A stretch of DNA of 64,000 bases from an uncultured Myxococcales bacterium (GTDB taxonomy: Bacteria; Myxococcota_A; UBA9042), in NCBI GenBank assembly GCA_903924465.1, contig CAIYBN010000051.1, forward strand, positions 1 through 64,000. Reading direction: 5' to 3'. The notes beneath the pieces were generated by a model that was given only the letters and a program-made list of their open reading frames with translations, was not told the DNA's origin and did not search any database. A program made the position numbers and the translations under genes. Numbering within the stretch: the stretch's first letter is position 1; the number at the start of each line of letters is the position of its first letter. Shown one piece after another: positions 1 through 8,176 of this stretch.

Positions 1-130
1 AACATGCTGACCTATGTCCAACATCAAGTTCTTCCGGTCAGACCTGTTGCATTTCGGACTGGATCCGCGAGCGTGCACCATCCGGTGGCACGCCGCGGAT
101 GAAAACGGTTTGATCTCGAACTTCGGTCGG
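1..130 (+). repeat. Interspersed intergenic repeat, copy A
   Basis: About 130 bases that recur at 22600-22722 (same strand) and 32616-32741 (opposite strand). Shared blocks include GTTGCATTTCGGACTGGA, the hairpin at 71-93 with arms GCGTGC and GCACGC, and a final TTGATCTCGAACTTCGG. The beginning, AACATGCTGACC, matches the start of copy C, where it supplies the stop codon of a gene; copy A may therefore also lie at the end of a gene outside the window. No open frame is shared by the three copies, so this is a non-coding element such as a REP/MITE-like repeat or a structured RNA or terminator. Function is unknown. Confidence 0.75.
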
Positions 131-477
131 AGTGTGTAGTTTGTGGCCGAACTGTGGTGCAGTTGGTGTGGCCGTTGACAATGGTTCAAATACGAAAGTG
201 ACGCCGCGATTTCGTCTTGGACGTGGTTCAAATAGAAAAGTTACGGCGTGATTTCGTCCTGGACATGGTTCAAATACGAAAGTGACGGCGTGATTTTCAT
301 CTGAAACCGCTTCAACGGCCCAATCACGCGCGCGATGTCACGTTTCGCCCCGTCAACCGCGTTCGAACGGGCGTTGTGAAGGTGAACGGCGTCGTAAGGT
401 CAGGGTTGCGTCGGCTGACTCCGCACGGTCGCAGCAAGGCGTTGCCTGAATCCCTGCCGCACCTGACGGGATATCCG
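131..477. other. Gene-free stretch at the left edge
   Basis: Apart from the 42-bp tandem repeat inside it, no convincing gene is visible here. The possible frames are short, lack ribosome binding sites and have no recognisable protein pattern. It lies downstream of the envelope gene ending at 478 and next to interspersed repeat copy A. Confidence 0.5.
180..306. repeat. Tandem repeat, three copies of a 42-bp unit
   Basis: The word GGTTCAAAT recurs at 183, 225 and 267, an exact 42-base step, and each copy continues as a variant of ACGAAAGTGACGGCGTGATT. The first two copies are complete and the third decays after 300. The units are AT-richer than the surrounding genes. No gene covers them. They could be binding sites or the remains of a repeated intergenic element; nothing more can be said from the sequence. 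Confidence 0.7.
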
Positions 478-1341
478 CTAGAATCGGTGGCCAAACGAGA
501 CGACGGGCGTGCCCAACAGCGCATCGGCGAAATAGGCCTGAAGTCCTTGGTCCGTACTGTGGCAGCGACCTACGCAACCCGCGTAGCCAAGGACGGGAAG
601 CTTGAACGTGACGGCGAAGCCATTTGGAAACGTATAGTGGAAACCGACGCCCAAACCGAAACCGAGAGAGCCGTATTCGGCCAGGAGTTGACCCGATACC
701 AGTTGGCCGAAGGCGTCAAAATACCAGCGACTGGAGGCCGACAGGCGCTGGGTGATCCCGCCGCCGAGGCCGCCCGTGATTCCGAGGCCATCCTCATCGG
801 CGAGGATCACTGGCATCAGGATGTCCAGATTGGCAAAGCCGTAGAACCAATCGTATTGGATGTCGACCATCAAGGAGGGGACAAGGCCAAAATGCAGGCC
901 GAGATGCCGGACGACGGCTGCATCGGCTTCGTCAATATCAGCGGCCAGGGGCTTGCCGGCGCCATGCGTTGGCGACCACTCCCGCAAGTAGGCGAGATGC
1001 TCGCGCGGCAGCGACATCACCTCGTCGTCGAGAGCCAGCGCAACGGTGACCCAGGTTGCATCAAACGCGACGATGCGCCCGGCGAAGTTTCGGCCGTCCT
1101 CCAATTCGATGATGACCCACCGACCCAGCATGGCGCGCAAGGATGCATCGCGCTCGGCACTTTGCGGTCGGAGTGGAGTTGCCGCTGCGACGGGCGTGAG
1201 GTTCGCTGTAACCGGGGCAGCCATGGCCTTCTCGTCTGCGAACGCGCCAACCGAGGAAGCGATGAGCACCGCCAGGACGATGACCAACCCGGGCAGCTTC
1301 AGGCGTTGATGTGCTGGGATCCAAGTGGGATATCGCGCCAT
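478..1341 (-). CDS. Exported protein with LSm/SH3-like segment and outer-membrane-barrel-like C-terminus
   Basis: A 287-residue protein not recognised by name. It starts with a cleavable signal peptide (hydrophobic LVIVLAVLIASSVGAFA, about residues 18-34). Residues about 72-120 read like a small beta barrel of the LSm/SH3 type (LGRWVIIELEDGRNFAGRI followed by FDATWVTV), a segment often seen in proteins that handle membrane or nucleic acid surfaces. The second half has alternating, Gly/aromatic-rich strands and ends in GHRF with a terminal Phe, typical of outer-membrane barrels. The ATG at 1341 is preferred over an upstream in-frame ATG because a GGGGGGAA ribosome site sits just before it. Location in the outer envelope is inferred; function unknown. 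Confidence 0.7.
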   Translation of the reverse strand: MARYPTWIPAHQRLKLPGLVIVLAVLIASSVGAFADEKAMAAPVTANLTPVAAATPLRPQSAERDASLRAMLGRWVIIELEDGRNFAGRIVAFDATWVTVALALDDEVMSLPREHLAYLREWSPTHGAGKPLAADIDEADAAVVRHLGLHFGLVPSLMVDIQYDWFYGFANLDILMPVILADEDGLGITGGLGGGITQRLSASSRWYFDAFGQLVSGQLLAEYGSLGFGLGVGFHYTFPNGFAVTFKLPVLGYAGCVGRCHSTDQGLQAYFADALLGTPVVSFGHRF

Positions 1342-1437
1342 CTGTTCCCCCCGTGATGCGTTTCGGTTCCGATGAAGCATGTTTCAGTCCGGATCGAGCC
1401 TATCTTCCAGATTCTCGACCGCTGACCGCAGCCGCAC

Positions 1438-2175
1438 CTACGGAATCTCGTGCAATCCCCAAGGCGGATTCGCGTTGACGATGCGATTCGGCGCACAAGT
1501 CACCGTCACTTCGGCGAACTTGCGCGTCGAATGCGTCGCGCTCAGCGTGTATTCGCCGTCCGGCACGTTGATCCACAGGATACCGCCGTCATCCGACGAT
1601 TCCGTCAGCTTGGCATCCGGCACCACGTTGGCGTTGAAGTAGATGGGCTTCGGCAACGTTGGCGTCGCGCTCGCCTGCACGCCGGACACGCCATGCGCAC
1701 CGTGGTCGCGAAATTGCTCGTACGTCAGGCCCTGAATCGCCTTGTCGCTCACCGTCGTCACCACCTGACATTGCGTGGTCTTCGGCCCCACGCCCACCAG
1801 CGTCGACAGCAGGACGAACGTCCCCTCGTCGGGCGTCTGGAAATGCACGTTCGCCAGATCTGGATCACCCGGGTGCAGCGTAAACGTCTGCAGGTAGATG
1901 GTGTGAAAGTCCGCCTTGACGATGAACGGCGTCACTTTCTGACTGGAAGCCGTCACTTCGACCGACAAATCGTAGTACCCATTCGCATCCGTGACCGTCG
2001 TGAACTGCGGCAGCTCCGCCACGCTGATGGTCGCGCCGGCAATCGGCTTCGGCGTGTTGAACGTGTACGCCACGCCTCTGAAATGCGTCGCCGGCGTCGC
2101 TGTCGTCGTCGAGTTGGCCTGACACGAAGTGAGTGCGGTCACAACCGCCAAGGCAAGGATGAAACGCACGTGCAT
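1438..2175 (-). CDS. Lipoprotein with carboxypeptidase-regulatory-like domain
   Basis: A 245-residue lipoprotein: signal peptide with lipobox LTSC at about residues 15-18, then a Thr/Ala-rich linker. Residues about 32-75 (GVAYTFNTPKPIAGATISV followed by a TDANGYYDLSV turn) match the CarboxypepD_reg-like beta-sandwich pattern, in which a G-x-V opening and a D-x-x-G-x-Y-x-F/L strand are usual. A second beta-rich half contains two Cys that may pair. The ATG follows GGAGG at four bases. Probably anchored in the envelope as a binding or structural protein; no enzyme motif is seen. It is in the same direction as the preceding barrel protein but 96 bases away. Confidence 0.75.
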   Translation of the reverse strand: MHVRFILALAVVTALTSCQANSTTTATPATHFRGVAYTFNTPKPIAGATISVAELPQFTTVTDANGYYDLSVEVTASSQKVTPFIVKADFHTIYLQTFTLHPGDPDLANVHFQTPDEGTFVLLSTLVGVGPKTTQCQVVTTVSDKAIQGLTYEQFRDHGAHGVSGVQASATPTLPKPIYFNANVVPDAKLTESSDDGGILWINVPDGEYTLSATHSTRKFAEVTVTCAPNRIVNANPPWGLHEIP

Positions 2176-2233
2176 GAGACCTCCGGCATGGAAGTCGCCA
2201 CTCTAGCAGTGCGTGTTCTTCGGCGCCAGCGGG

Positions 2234-2416
2234 CTACTTTTTGCCGAATGGCCACCAACTGCCGCTGGCCGATGACGCAGGTGCGGCAGCCGCCTTGGCT
2301 TCGCGGCATTTGCAGCGTCGTTCGGCGGGAACATCGCCAAGCACTTGCTCGATATGCGCGCCGCATCCGGCGTAAGTTGGCTTTCCACAAGAAGAACAGG
2401 TGACACGTCGGCACAT
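2234..2416 (-). CDS. Small conserved Cys-rich protein (CGKPT-AGCG type)
   Basis: A 60-residue protein that starts MCRRVTCSSCGKPTYAGCG and continues HIEQVLGDVP with RCKC, then an Ala-rich tail ending SGSWWPFGKK. This is the pattern of a small, widespread bacterial family of unknown function with four to six zinc-ligand-like Cys. The ATG at 2416 is chosen over a longer reading because homologues of the family begin at this Met and a GGAG site lies six bases before it. Metal binding is inferred from the CxxC pairs. It stands alone between the lipoprotein and the liv operon. Confidence 0.75.
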   Translation of the reverse strand: MCRRVTCSSCGKPTYAGCGAHIEQVLGDVPAERRCKCREAKAAAAPASSASGSWWPFGKK

Positions 2417-2508
2417 GGTGAACTCCGGGGGGACAAACGCGTCCCGATGTGTCTGAGCCAGCTGCCGCGCCAAGGGTTCAAGCGGAGCGAATCGACCTGC
2501 GGCTTTGG

Positions 2509-3222
2509 TTAGCCCTCGCCCAGATAGGCCGCTTGGACACGCGGATCCGCCAGCACGTCGGCCGCCGGCCCCGTCATCGTCACCTCACCCGTTTCCAGCA
2601 CGTAGGCGCGGTGGGCAATCCGCAGGGCCATGCGCGCGTTCTGTTCCACGAGCAGGATGGTCACGCCCTGCTCGTTCAGCGCCTGGATGACCTGGAAGAT
2701 GCGCGCGACAATCAGCGGCGCCAAGCCCAGCGAGGGCTCGTCCAGCAGCAGCAGCCGCGGCTTGGACATCATCGCGCGCCCCACCGCGAGCATCTGCTGC
2801 TCGCCACCGGACAGCGTACCGGCCGGCTGGGTCTTGCGCTCCAGCAGCACCGGAAACAGCTCGTACACGCGCTCAAAATCCACGCGAATGGCGGTCTTGT
2901 CGCTCCGGGTATACGCGCCCATCTCCAGGTTCTCGGCCACGGTCATGCGCGCAAACACGCGGCGACCTTCCGGGCTGTGCACCAGCCCCAGCCGCACAAT
3001 GTCGTGCGGTGGCACCGCGGCCAGATCCTGACCGTCAAACAGGACATGGCCCGAACTTGGCTTGTGCAAACCGGAAATACTGGTCAGCGTCGTGGTCTTG
3101 CCCGCGCCGTTCGCGCCAATCAACGTGACAATTTCGCCCGCTTCCACGGTCAGCGAAATGCCTTTGAGCGCCTCGATCGCGCCGTATTTCGCCCGCACAT
3201 CGCGCAGTTCCAGCAGGGCCAT
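2509..3222 (-). CDS. livF: Branched-chain amino acid ABC transporter ATPase LivF
   Basis: A 237-residue ABC ATPase of normal LivF length, last gene of the liv operon. It has Walker A GANGAGKT (about 37-44), the signature LSGGEQQM, Walker B LLLLDEPSLGLAP and the LivF-typical HSPEGRRVFARMTV. It works with LivG to power import of leucine, isoleucine and valine (or related amides) through LivH and LivM at the inner membrane. It begins three bases after the livG stop codon, with GGGAG upstream, so it is translated from the same transcript. Confidence 0.95.
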   Translation of the reverse strand: MALLELRDVRAKYGAIEALKGISLTVEAGEIVTLIGANGAGKTTTLTSISGLHKPSSGHVLFDGQDLAAVPPHDIVRLGLVHSPEGRRVFARMTVAENLEMGAYTRSDKTAIRVDFERVYELFPVLLERKTQPAGTLSGGEQQMLAVGRAMMSKPRLLLLDEPSLGLAPLIVARIFQVIQALNEQGVTILLVEQNARMALRIAHRAYVLETGEVTMTGPAADVLADPRVQAAYLGEG

Positions 3223-3225
3223 GAT

Positions 3226-4611
3226 TCAATGCTCCCCGTCCGCGCCCAAGTACGCTTCAATCACCGCGGGATGCTGGCGAATCTCGTCCGGCGTCCCTTC
3301 GGCAATCCGCTTGCCGTGCACCAGCACCGTGATGCGATCGCTGATGCCCATGACCACGCGCATGTGGTGTTCGATCAGCAGCACCGTCATGCCACGGTCG
3401 CGAATCGCGCGGATGAGGTGCATCAGGCTCACCGTCTCCGACGGATTCATGCCCGCGGCCGGCTCATCCAGCAGCAGCAGCCGCGGTCGCGTGGCCAACG
3501 CACGGGCGATCTCGAGGCGCCGTTGCTCGCCATACGGCAAGTTGCGCGCCAAATCACCGATGCGGTGCTCCAGCCCGACGAATTTCAACAGTTCCATCGC
3601 CTCGGACCGCGCCGCGCGCTCTTGATCCAGCGAGGCCGTGGAAAACGCGCCACGTCGCACGATAATGATCAGCCAGCCGAGCAACCCGAGCATCAGCGCG
3701 CCCAGCATCACATTCGGCACGATTTCCGATGCATCCGGCGCGACTTTGCGGACGACGAGCGCCAGCGCGGCGGTCAGAAGCAGAAGCCCCGCGGGCGCCA
3801 GGATCGCGACGAGGCGGCCCGGATCGGTCCACTTGACCTGCGCCCGCAGATGGCGATCGCTCGCGACCAGCACGTTTTCGATCACCGTCATGTTGTGGAA
3901 CAGGCGGATGTTCTGGAATGTCCGCGCTACACCGCGCAGAGCCACCGAGGTCGGCGTCCGCCGCGTGCGCTGCCACACTGCGCGCGCCGCCAGAAAGCCG
4001 AGCAGCAGCCCGGCCAGAAAGGCACCACCGCGCACGTGCAGGGCCGAAGTCGCGCGCGCCACGGCCGCCTTGTCGTCATCCGTCTGCGGATTGGCCAGGC
4101 GCTTCTCGATATCGTCCAGCCCAGCCGCAGCCAGCTCCGGCGTCTTGACGACCGCAAAGGTCGTTTGGCCGTCAAAGCTCGTGACAAAATACTTGCCCAT
4201 GCGCAAGTCGACCCGCGGCTGTGCGGTCATGTGGACGCCGGCATCGTGCACCGCGCGCACGAGCGAAAAATCGTTGGGATCCTGGGACTTCACGACCGCC
4301 GCCCAGAGCGCATCGACGTTCGCGGCTGTCAGCAGCCCGATGAGCCCCACGCACACGCCCACCAGCGCCCAGCGCACCACGAGCCGCGGTTGCATCGGTT
4401 CGCGCAGGTCCTTGCCATCCAAATGCACTTCACCCGACGTCGGCTCGTAGATTCCAGTAATCGCGTTGAAAAGACTGGTCTTGCCGGCACCGTTCGGGCC
4501 AATCACCGCGGCGATCTGACCTTCTTCCACGCGCAGATCGACCGCACTCACCGCCGTCAGCCCGCCAAAACGCAGCGTCAGCTTCTCGACCTGCAGCAGA
4601 GGCACGCTCAT
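3226..4611 (-). CDS. livG: Branched-chain amino acid ABC transporter ATPase LivG with two membrane insertions
   Basis: A 461-residue LivG, about 200 residues longer than the usual 250-260. The ATPase parts are intact: Walker A GPNGAGKT at 38-45, Q-loop region TFQNIRLF at 231-238, signature LPYGEQRR at 358-365, Walker B LLLLDEPAAG at 378-387 and the LivG end AYLG. Two segments interrupt it. The first (about 72-220) holds a hydrophobic helix at 79-97, about 95 polar residues, and a second helix at 195-213. The second (about 262-330) holds helices at 266-288 and 300-318. Each insertion crosses the membrane twice, so the ATPase core can stay in the cytoplasm. The ATG overlaps the livM stop (ATGA) and follows GGAGG, which excludes a longer start. 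Function as LivG is known from the family; the role of the insertions is unknown. Confidence 0.92.
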   Translation of the reverse strand: MSVPLLQVEKLTLRFGGLTAVSAVDLRVEEGQIAAVIGPNGAGKTSLFNAITGIYEPTSGEVHLDGKDLREPMQPRLVVRWALVGVCVGLIGLLTAANVDALWAAVVKSQDPNDFSLVRAVHDAGVHMTAQPRVDLRMGKYFVTSFDGQTTFAVVKTPELAAAGLDDIEKRLANPQTDDDKAAVARATSALHVRGGAFLAGLLLGFLAARAVWQRTRRTPTSVALRGVARTFQNIRLFHNMTVIENVLVASDRHLRAQVKWTDPGRLVAILAPAGLLLLTAALALVVRKVAPDASEIVPNVMLGALMLGLLGWLIIIVRRGAFSTASLDQERAARSEAMELLKFVGLEHRIGDLARNLPYGEQRRLEIARALATRPRLLLLDEPAAGMNPSETVSLMHLIRAIRDRGMTVLLIEHHMRVVMGISDRITVLVHGKRIAEGTPDEIRQHPAVIEAYLGADGEH

Positions 4612-5717
4612 GGCACGTCCTCCTTGGCTTCGTGCAATTCTTCCGCAACGCGGCTGGACGGCCACAGGCCTTCCGGGCGCAGCCGCATCATCACGACCAG
4701 CGCCGTGCCAAAGACGATCCAGCGCCAGTTGCTGAAGCTGGCCATCACGTGCGTCGATTCGCCGCCCAGCGCGGTTTGCAGCAGACGCGTCAGCAGCGGC
4801 GAAACGACGTTGTCAAAGCCCAACAGCAGTCCCGCGCCCAACAGCGCGCCGCGCAACGAGCCCAAGCCGCCGATGATGAGGCAGCAGAGCACCATGATGG
4901 AGTAATTGAAATCGTAGGTGTTTGGCTCAGCTGTGGTGGTCAAATTCGTCGCGTAAAAGCAGCCAGCCATGCCCGCGAGCGCCGCGCCGCCGGTAAACGC
5001 CGCGAGCTTGATGCGCGCCGGTTCGATGCCCATACACGACGCCGCCAGTTCATCTTCGCGGAGCGCCACGAACGCCCGGCCAATCCGCGATTTTTCCAGG
5101 AGACTCAGGCAGACGACAGTCGCGGCCAACACGATCAGCGCCAGGAAATACATCGCCCGCAGCACGCCGATCGACGCATCGCCGGCTGGCGACAGCGACT
5201 CGCGCACCAAGGTCGGCAGCCACGGCGCGGGAACCGGATTCAGGCCGCGCGGCCCATCGGTGATGTTCTCCAGGTTCAGCAGGACAATGCGCATCACCTC
5301 GCCGAAGCCGAGCGTGACAATCGCCAAATAGTCGCCGCGTAGCCGCAAAGTCGGCGCGCCCAGCAGAAAACCGCCGATGGCGCCAAACAGCGGCGAGATC
5401 AGCAGAGCGCCCCAAAATCCGATTTGAAACGGATACTTCTCCACCGTCAGCACGCCCGTCGCAAACGCGCCGATGGCAAAGAACGCCGCGATGCCGAGCT
5501 GCAGCAGGCCCGCTTGGCCGACTTGCAGATTCAACGCCAACGCGAGGAGCGAGAAAATGAAGATGTTGACCAGTTGCCGGTCGATGTGCAGCGCCTGGCC
5601 GGTCAGCGCTTCCAGCCCCCAATCGAGCACCGGCGCGAACGGATAGACCGCCAGCAGCAACAGCGCCAGCATGGGCAAGCCGCCGATTCGCTTCAGGAAT
5701 GCCCGCAGCTCGACCAT
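4608..5717 (-). CDS. livM: Branched-chain amino acid ABC transporter permease LivM
   Basis: A 369-residue inner-membrane permease. It has many hydrophobic helices and the family patterns YLAIVTLGFGEVMRIVLLN and ITDGPRGL, plus LRGDYLAI just before them. It forms the channel with LivH. The stop codon overlaps the livG start and the start lies three bases after the livH stop, so the genes are translationally coupled. An extended C-terminal tail of charged residues (VAEELHEAKEDVP) reaches into the cytoplasm. Confidence 0.95.
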   Translation of the reverse strand: MVELRAFLKRIGGLPMLALLLLAVYPFAPVLDWGLEALTGQALHIDRQLVNIFIFSLLALALNLQVGQAGLLQLGIAAFFAIGAFATGVLTVEKYPFQIGFWGALLISPLFGAIGGFLLGAPTLRLRGDYLAIVTLGFGEVMRIVLLNLENITDGPRGLNPVPAPWLPTLVRESLSPAGDASIGVLRAMYFLALIVLAATVVCLSLLEKSRIGRAFVALREDELAASCMGIEPARIKLAAFTGGAALAGMAGCFYATNLTTTAEPNTYDFNYSIMVLCCLIIGGLGSLRGALLGAGLLLGFDNVVSPLLTRLLQTALGGESTHVMASFSNWRWIVFGTALVVMMRLRPEGLWPSSRVAEELHEAKEDVP

Positions 5718-5720
5718 CGG

Positions 5721-6677
5721 CTACACCTTCTCGCGCGCGGTCGAGCCGAGCAAGCCCGCCGGACGGAAGACCAGGATGACGATCAGGATGCCGAACAGCA
5801 CCGCGGGCTGCCATTGCGCGCCGATGAACTGGTCAGAGAACGCCCGCACGAGGCCAAGCAGCAGACCGCCCAGCACGGCGCCGGGAATGTTGCCGATGCC
5901 GCCGACGACGGCTGCGGTGAACGCGTACAAGCCGTTCTGGTAGCCCATCTGGTAGTGCACGGTGTTGATGTAGAGGCTGTAGATGACCGAGGCGAAGCCG
6001 GCAAGCGCGCCGCCGATCAGGAACGTGGCCGCGACGACCTGATCCACGTCGATGCCCATCAATCGCGCCGCGGACGGATCCTGCGCCGTCGCCCGCATCG
6101 CTTTGCCGAGCTTGGTGAACTGCACAATCCCGTACAGCCCCGCCATCACGACAAGCGACGCGCCGATCACGAGCACGTCCTTGGGCTGCAGCGTCACTTT
6201 GCTCGCCGCGCCGAGCAGGTTCGTCGCGGGCAACAGGTTTGGAAACGCTTTGGGCGCCGCCGCTTGGCCACCGCCGCCGAAGATCTGCATCGACATGCCG
6301 CCCCAGAACAGGCCGACATTTTGCAGGATGAACGACACGCCGATCGCCGAGACCAGCGGCGCCAGCTTGGGCGCATTGCGCAGCGGCTTGTAAACCACGC
6401 GGTCGATGGCCAGGTTCAACAGGCCGCCAAACACGGTCGACGCGACGATGCACAGCAGCAGCCCGCCGGCCAGCGCGCCCGCGGATGCGTGCTCGTCCAG
6501 TCCGAGCGCGCCACAGAGGGTCAGCGCCATGAAGGCGGAGAGCATGAAGACGTCGCCGTGGGCGAAATTGATGAACTCCAGGATGCCGTACACCATCGTG
6601 TAACCGAGCGCAATCAAGGCAAAAACCATGCCGTTGGTCAGGCCGATCAGCAGTTGTTGGAGGATGGTGTCGAGCAC
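5721..6677 (-). CDS. livH: Branched-chain amino acid ABC transporter permease LivH
   Basis: A 318-residue inner-membrane permease. Family marks are GLTNGMVFALIALGYTMVYGI at the N-terminus, NFAHGDVFML, and GGIGNIPGAVLGGLLLG near the end. A GTG at 6677 is chosen as start because the protein then begins VLDTILQQLLIGLTNG as in relatives and lies 28 bases after livJ; a longer reading would run into the end of livJ with unrelated sequence. The ribosome site is weak. Partner of LivM. Confidence 0.93.
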   Translation of the reverse strand: MLDTILQQLLIGLTNGMVFALIALGYTMVYGILEFINFAHGDVFMLSAFMALTLCGALGLDEHASAGALAGGLLLCIVASTVFGGLLNLAIDRVVYKPLRNAPKLAPLVSAIGVSFILQNVGLFWGGMSMQIFGGGGQAAAPKAFPNLLPATNLLGAASKVTLQPKDVLVIGASLVVMAGLYGIVQFTKLGKAMRATAQDPSAARLMGIDVDQVVAATFLIGGALAGFASVIYSLYINTVHYQMGYQNGLYAFTAAVVGGIGNIPGAVLGGLLLGLVRAFSDQFIGAQWQPAVLFGILIVILVFRPAGLLGSTAREKV

Positions 6678-6705
6678 GGGTTCTCGCGGCGGCTGGTTGA
6701 AGCGA

Positions 6706-8004
6706 TTACGGCGCAGCAGGCGTGGCAGCTGCTGGCGCTGGCGCGGCCCCAGCACCTGTTCCCAGCAAGGTCGCGAACTTGAACTTGCCGTTCTCAACGA
6801 TGTTGCCAGACATCACGGTCATCGTGGTATCGCCATTCTTGTCGAACTTCCACGTGCCCAGCGCGCCATCCTTCTGTTCGGTCGCCAGGATCGCGTCGCG
6901 CAGCGCGGCCCGATCCTTGCTGCCGACTTTCGCCATCGCGTCGAGCGCGACCTTGGCTGCAACATAGCCGTACACGGCGTACGCTTGCGGCTCCGCCTTG
7001 TAACGCTCTTTGTATTTCTTGACGAAATCCGCACCCTTGCCCGTCAATTGCTCAGGTGGCACACCACCAAAAGTTACGAAAGCCCGTCCGGCGACGTTTT
7101 CCACGCCCGCCGCCTGGATGAACGCTTCCTCGAAGCAGCCGTCCGGCACCATCAACCTAGCCGACATGCCGACCGCGACGATGTCCTTGGCGATCTGTCC
7201 GGCATTGGTTTGTGTCGTGCCGCCGTAGTAAATCCAGTCTGGATTCATGGCCTTGATCTTGGTCATCAGCGACCGATATTCCTGTGCCTTGGGGTCAATG
7301 CCTTCACGTCCGTAGATGGAAATGCCGAGTTCAGGCGCGCTGGCGACGAAGACATCGGCGACACCTTTGCCATACAGCCCGCGGTCGTCCAGCACGTAAA
7401 CGGCTTTGCCGCCCAGCTTTTTGATCCATTCCGCCGCCGACATGCCCTGAATGTCGTCCGCCGGGACGACGCGGAAATAGTTGATTTTGCCGCTGGGACG
7501 ATACACGCCAGGCTCGTTGGGCTCACCCATACCCGGCTTGGTCAGCCCGGTGTACGTGTTCGCCGGCGAAATCATGGGCAGATTCGCCTTGTTGAGAATC
7601 GGCATCGCGATTTTCGCCGCACCGGAGTTGTACGTGCCAATGTACGCCACAACATTCGGATCTTTCACAGCTTTGTCGGCATTTGCCGCTTCAACTTCCG
7701 GATCCCAATCGCCCTTTTTTGCGCTTGCGTCGTCCCAATCCTCGTACACCAGCGTATAATTGCCAATCTTTCCGCCAACCTCCTCGACAGCCATCTTGAT
7801 GCCATTGACCATCGTCGTCGTCTGCGCGTTGGCGCTGCCGGTGCGCGGCAGGCTGGAGACAATCTTGATGACATTGGCGTCACCGCCGGCTGCTGGCGAG
7901 ACCGGCGGGCTCGTCGCTGAACCGTTCGATTCAGCTTGCTTTTTTCCGCAAGACGCGGCCAGCGCGGTCAGGCAAACCCAGGTCAGAAAATGGCTGCGGT
8001 GCAT
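6706..8004 (-). CDS. livJ: Branched-chain amino acid substrate-binding lipoprotein
   Basis: A 432-residue periplasmic binding protein of the Leu/Ile/Val type I fold, first gene of the liv operon. It has a lipobox LAASC near residue 19 and so is lipid-anchored rather than free, as in organisms where the binding protein is held on the membrane. Family signs are IKIVSSLPRTGS, VNGIKMAVEEVGG, a YNSGAA ligand loop, PMISPANT and QAYAVYGYVAA. The Ala/Pro-rich C-terminal tail is low-complexity. GGAGG lies five bases before the ATG at 8004. Substrate is inferred from the family only; amides or other amino acids are possible. Confidence 0.92.
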   Translation of the reverse strand: MHRSHFLTWVCLTALAASCGKKQAESNGSATSPPVSPAAGGDANVIKIVSSLPRTGSANAQTTTMVNGIKMAVEEVGGKIGNYTLVYEDWDDASAKKGDWDPEVEAANADKAVKDPNVVAYIGTYNSGAAKIAMPILNKANLPMISPANTYTGLTKPGMGEPNEPGVYRPSGKINYFRVVPADDIQGMSAAEWIKKLGGKAVYVLDDRGLYGKGVADVFVASAPELGISIYGREGIDPKAQEYRSLMTKIKAMNPDWIYYGGTTQTNAGQIAKDIVAVGMSARLMVPDGCFEEAFIQAAGVENVAGRAFVTFGGVPPEQLTGKGADFVKKYKERYKAEPQAYAVYGYVAAKVALDAMAKVGSKDRAALRDAILATEQKDGALGTWKFDKNGDTTMTVMSGNIVENGKFKFATLLGTGAGAAPAPAAATPAAP

Positions 8005-8176
8005 CAGATCCTCCAAGGACGAACAGGAGCGCCGAGTCTAGCCAGCGTCACGTGGAACAGCAACGTCCGACCGTGATTCCTGCGTGACTTTGCGAGGACG
8101 TTTCGGCACGCGCGCAGGTGACAGCGGTGGCTTCTGGCGCTACCTTAGTGACAGCGTCGTCGCACGAGGAGGCCGA

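Noticed and set aside
2449-4905. An 818-codon plus-strand frame across livF and livG
   Set aside because: It is antisense to clearly recognised transporter genes, rich in Arg, Gln and His, and shows no family pattern; an effect of GC-rich codon use.
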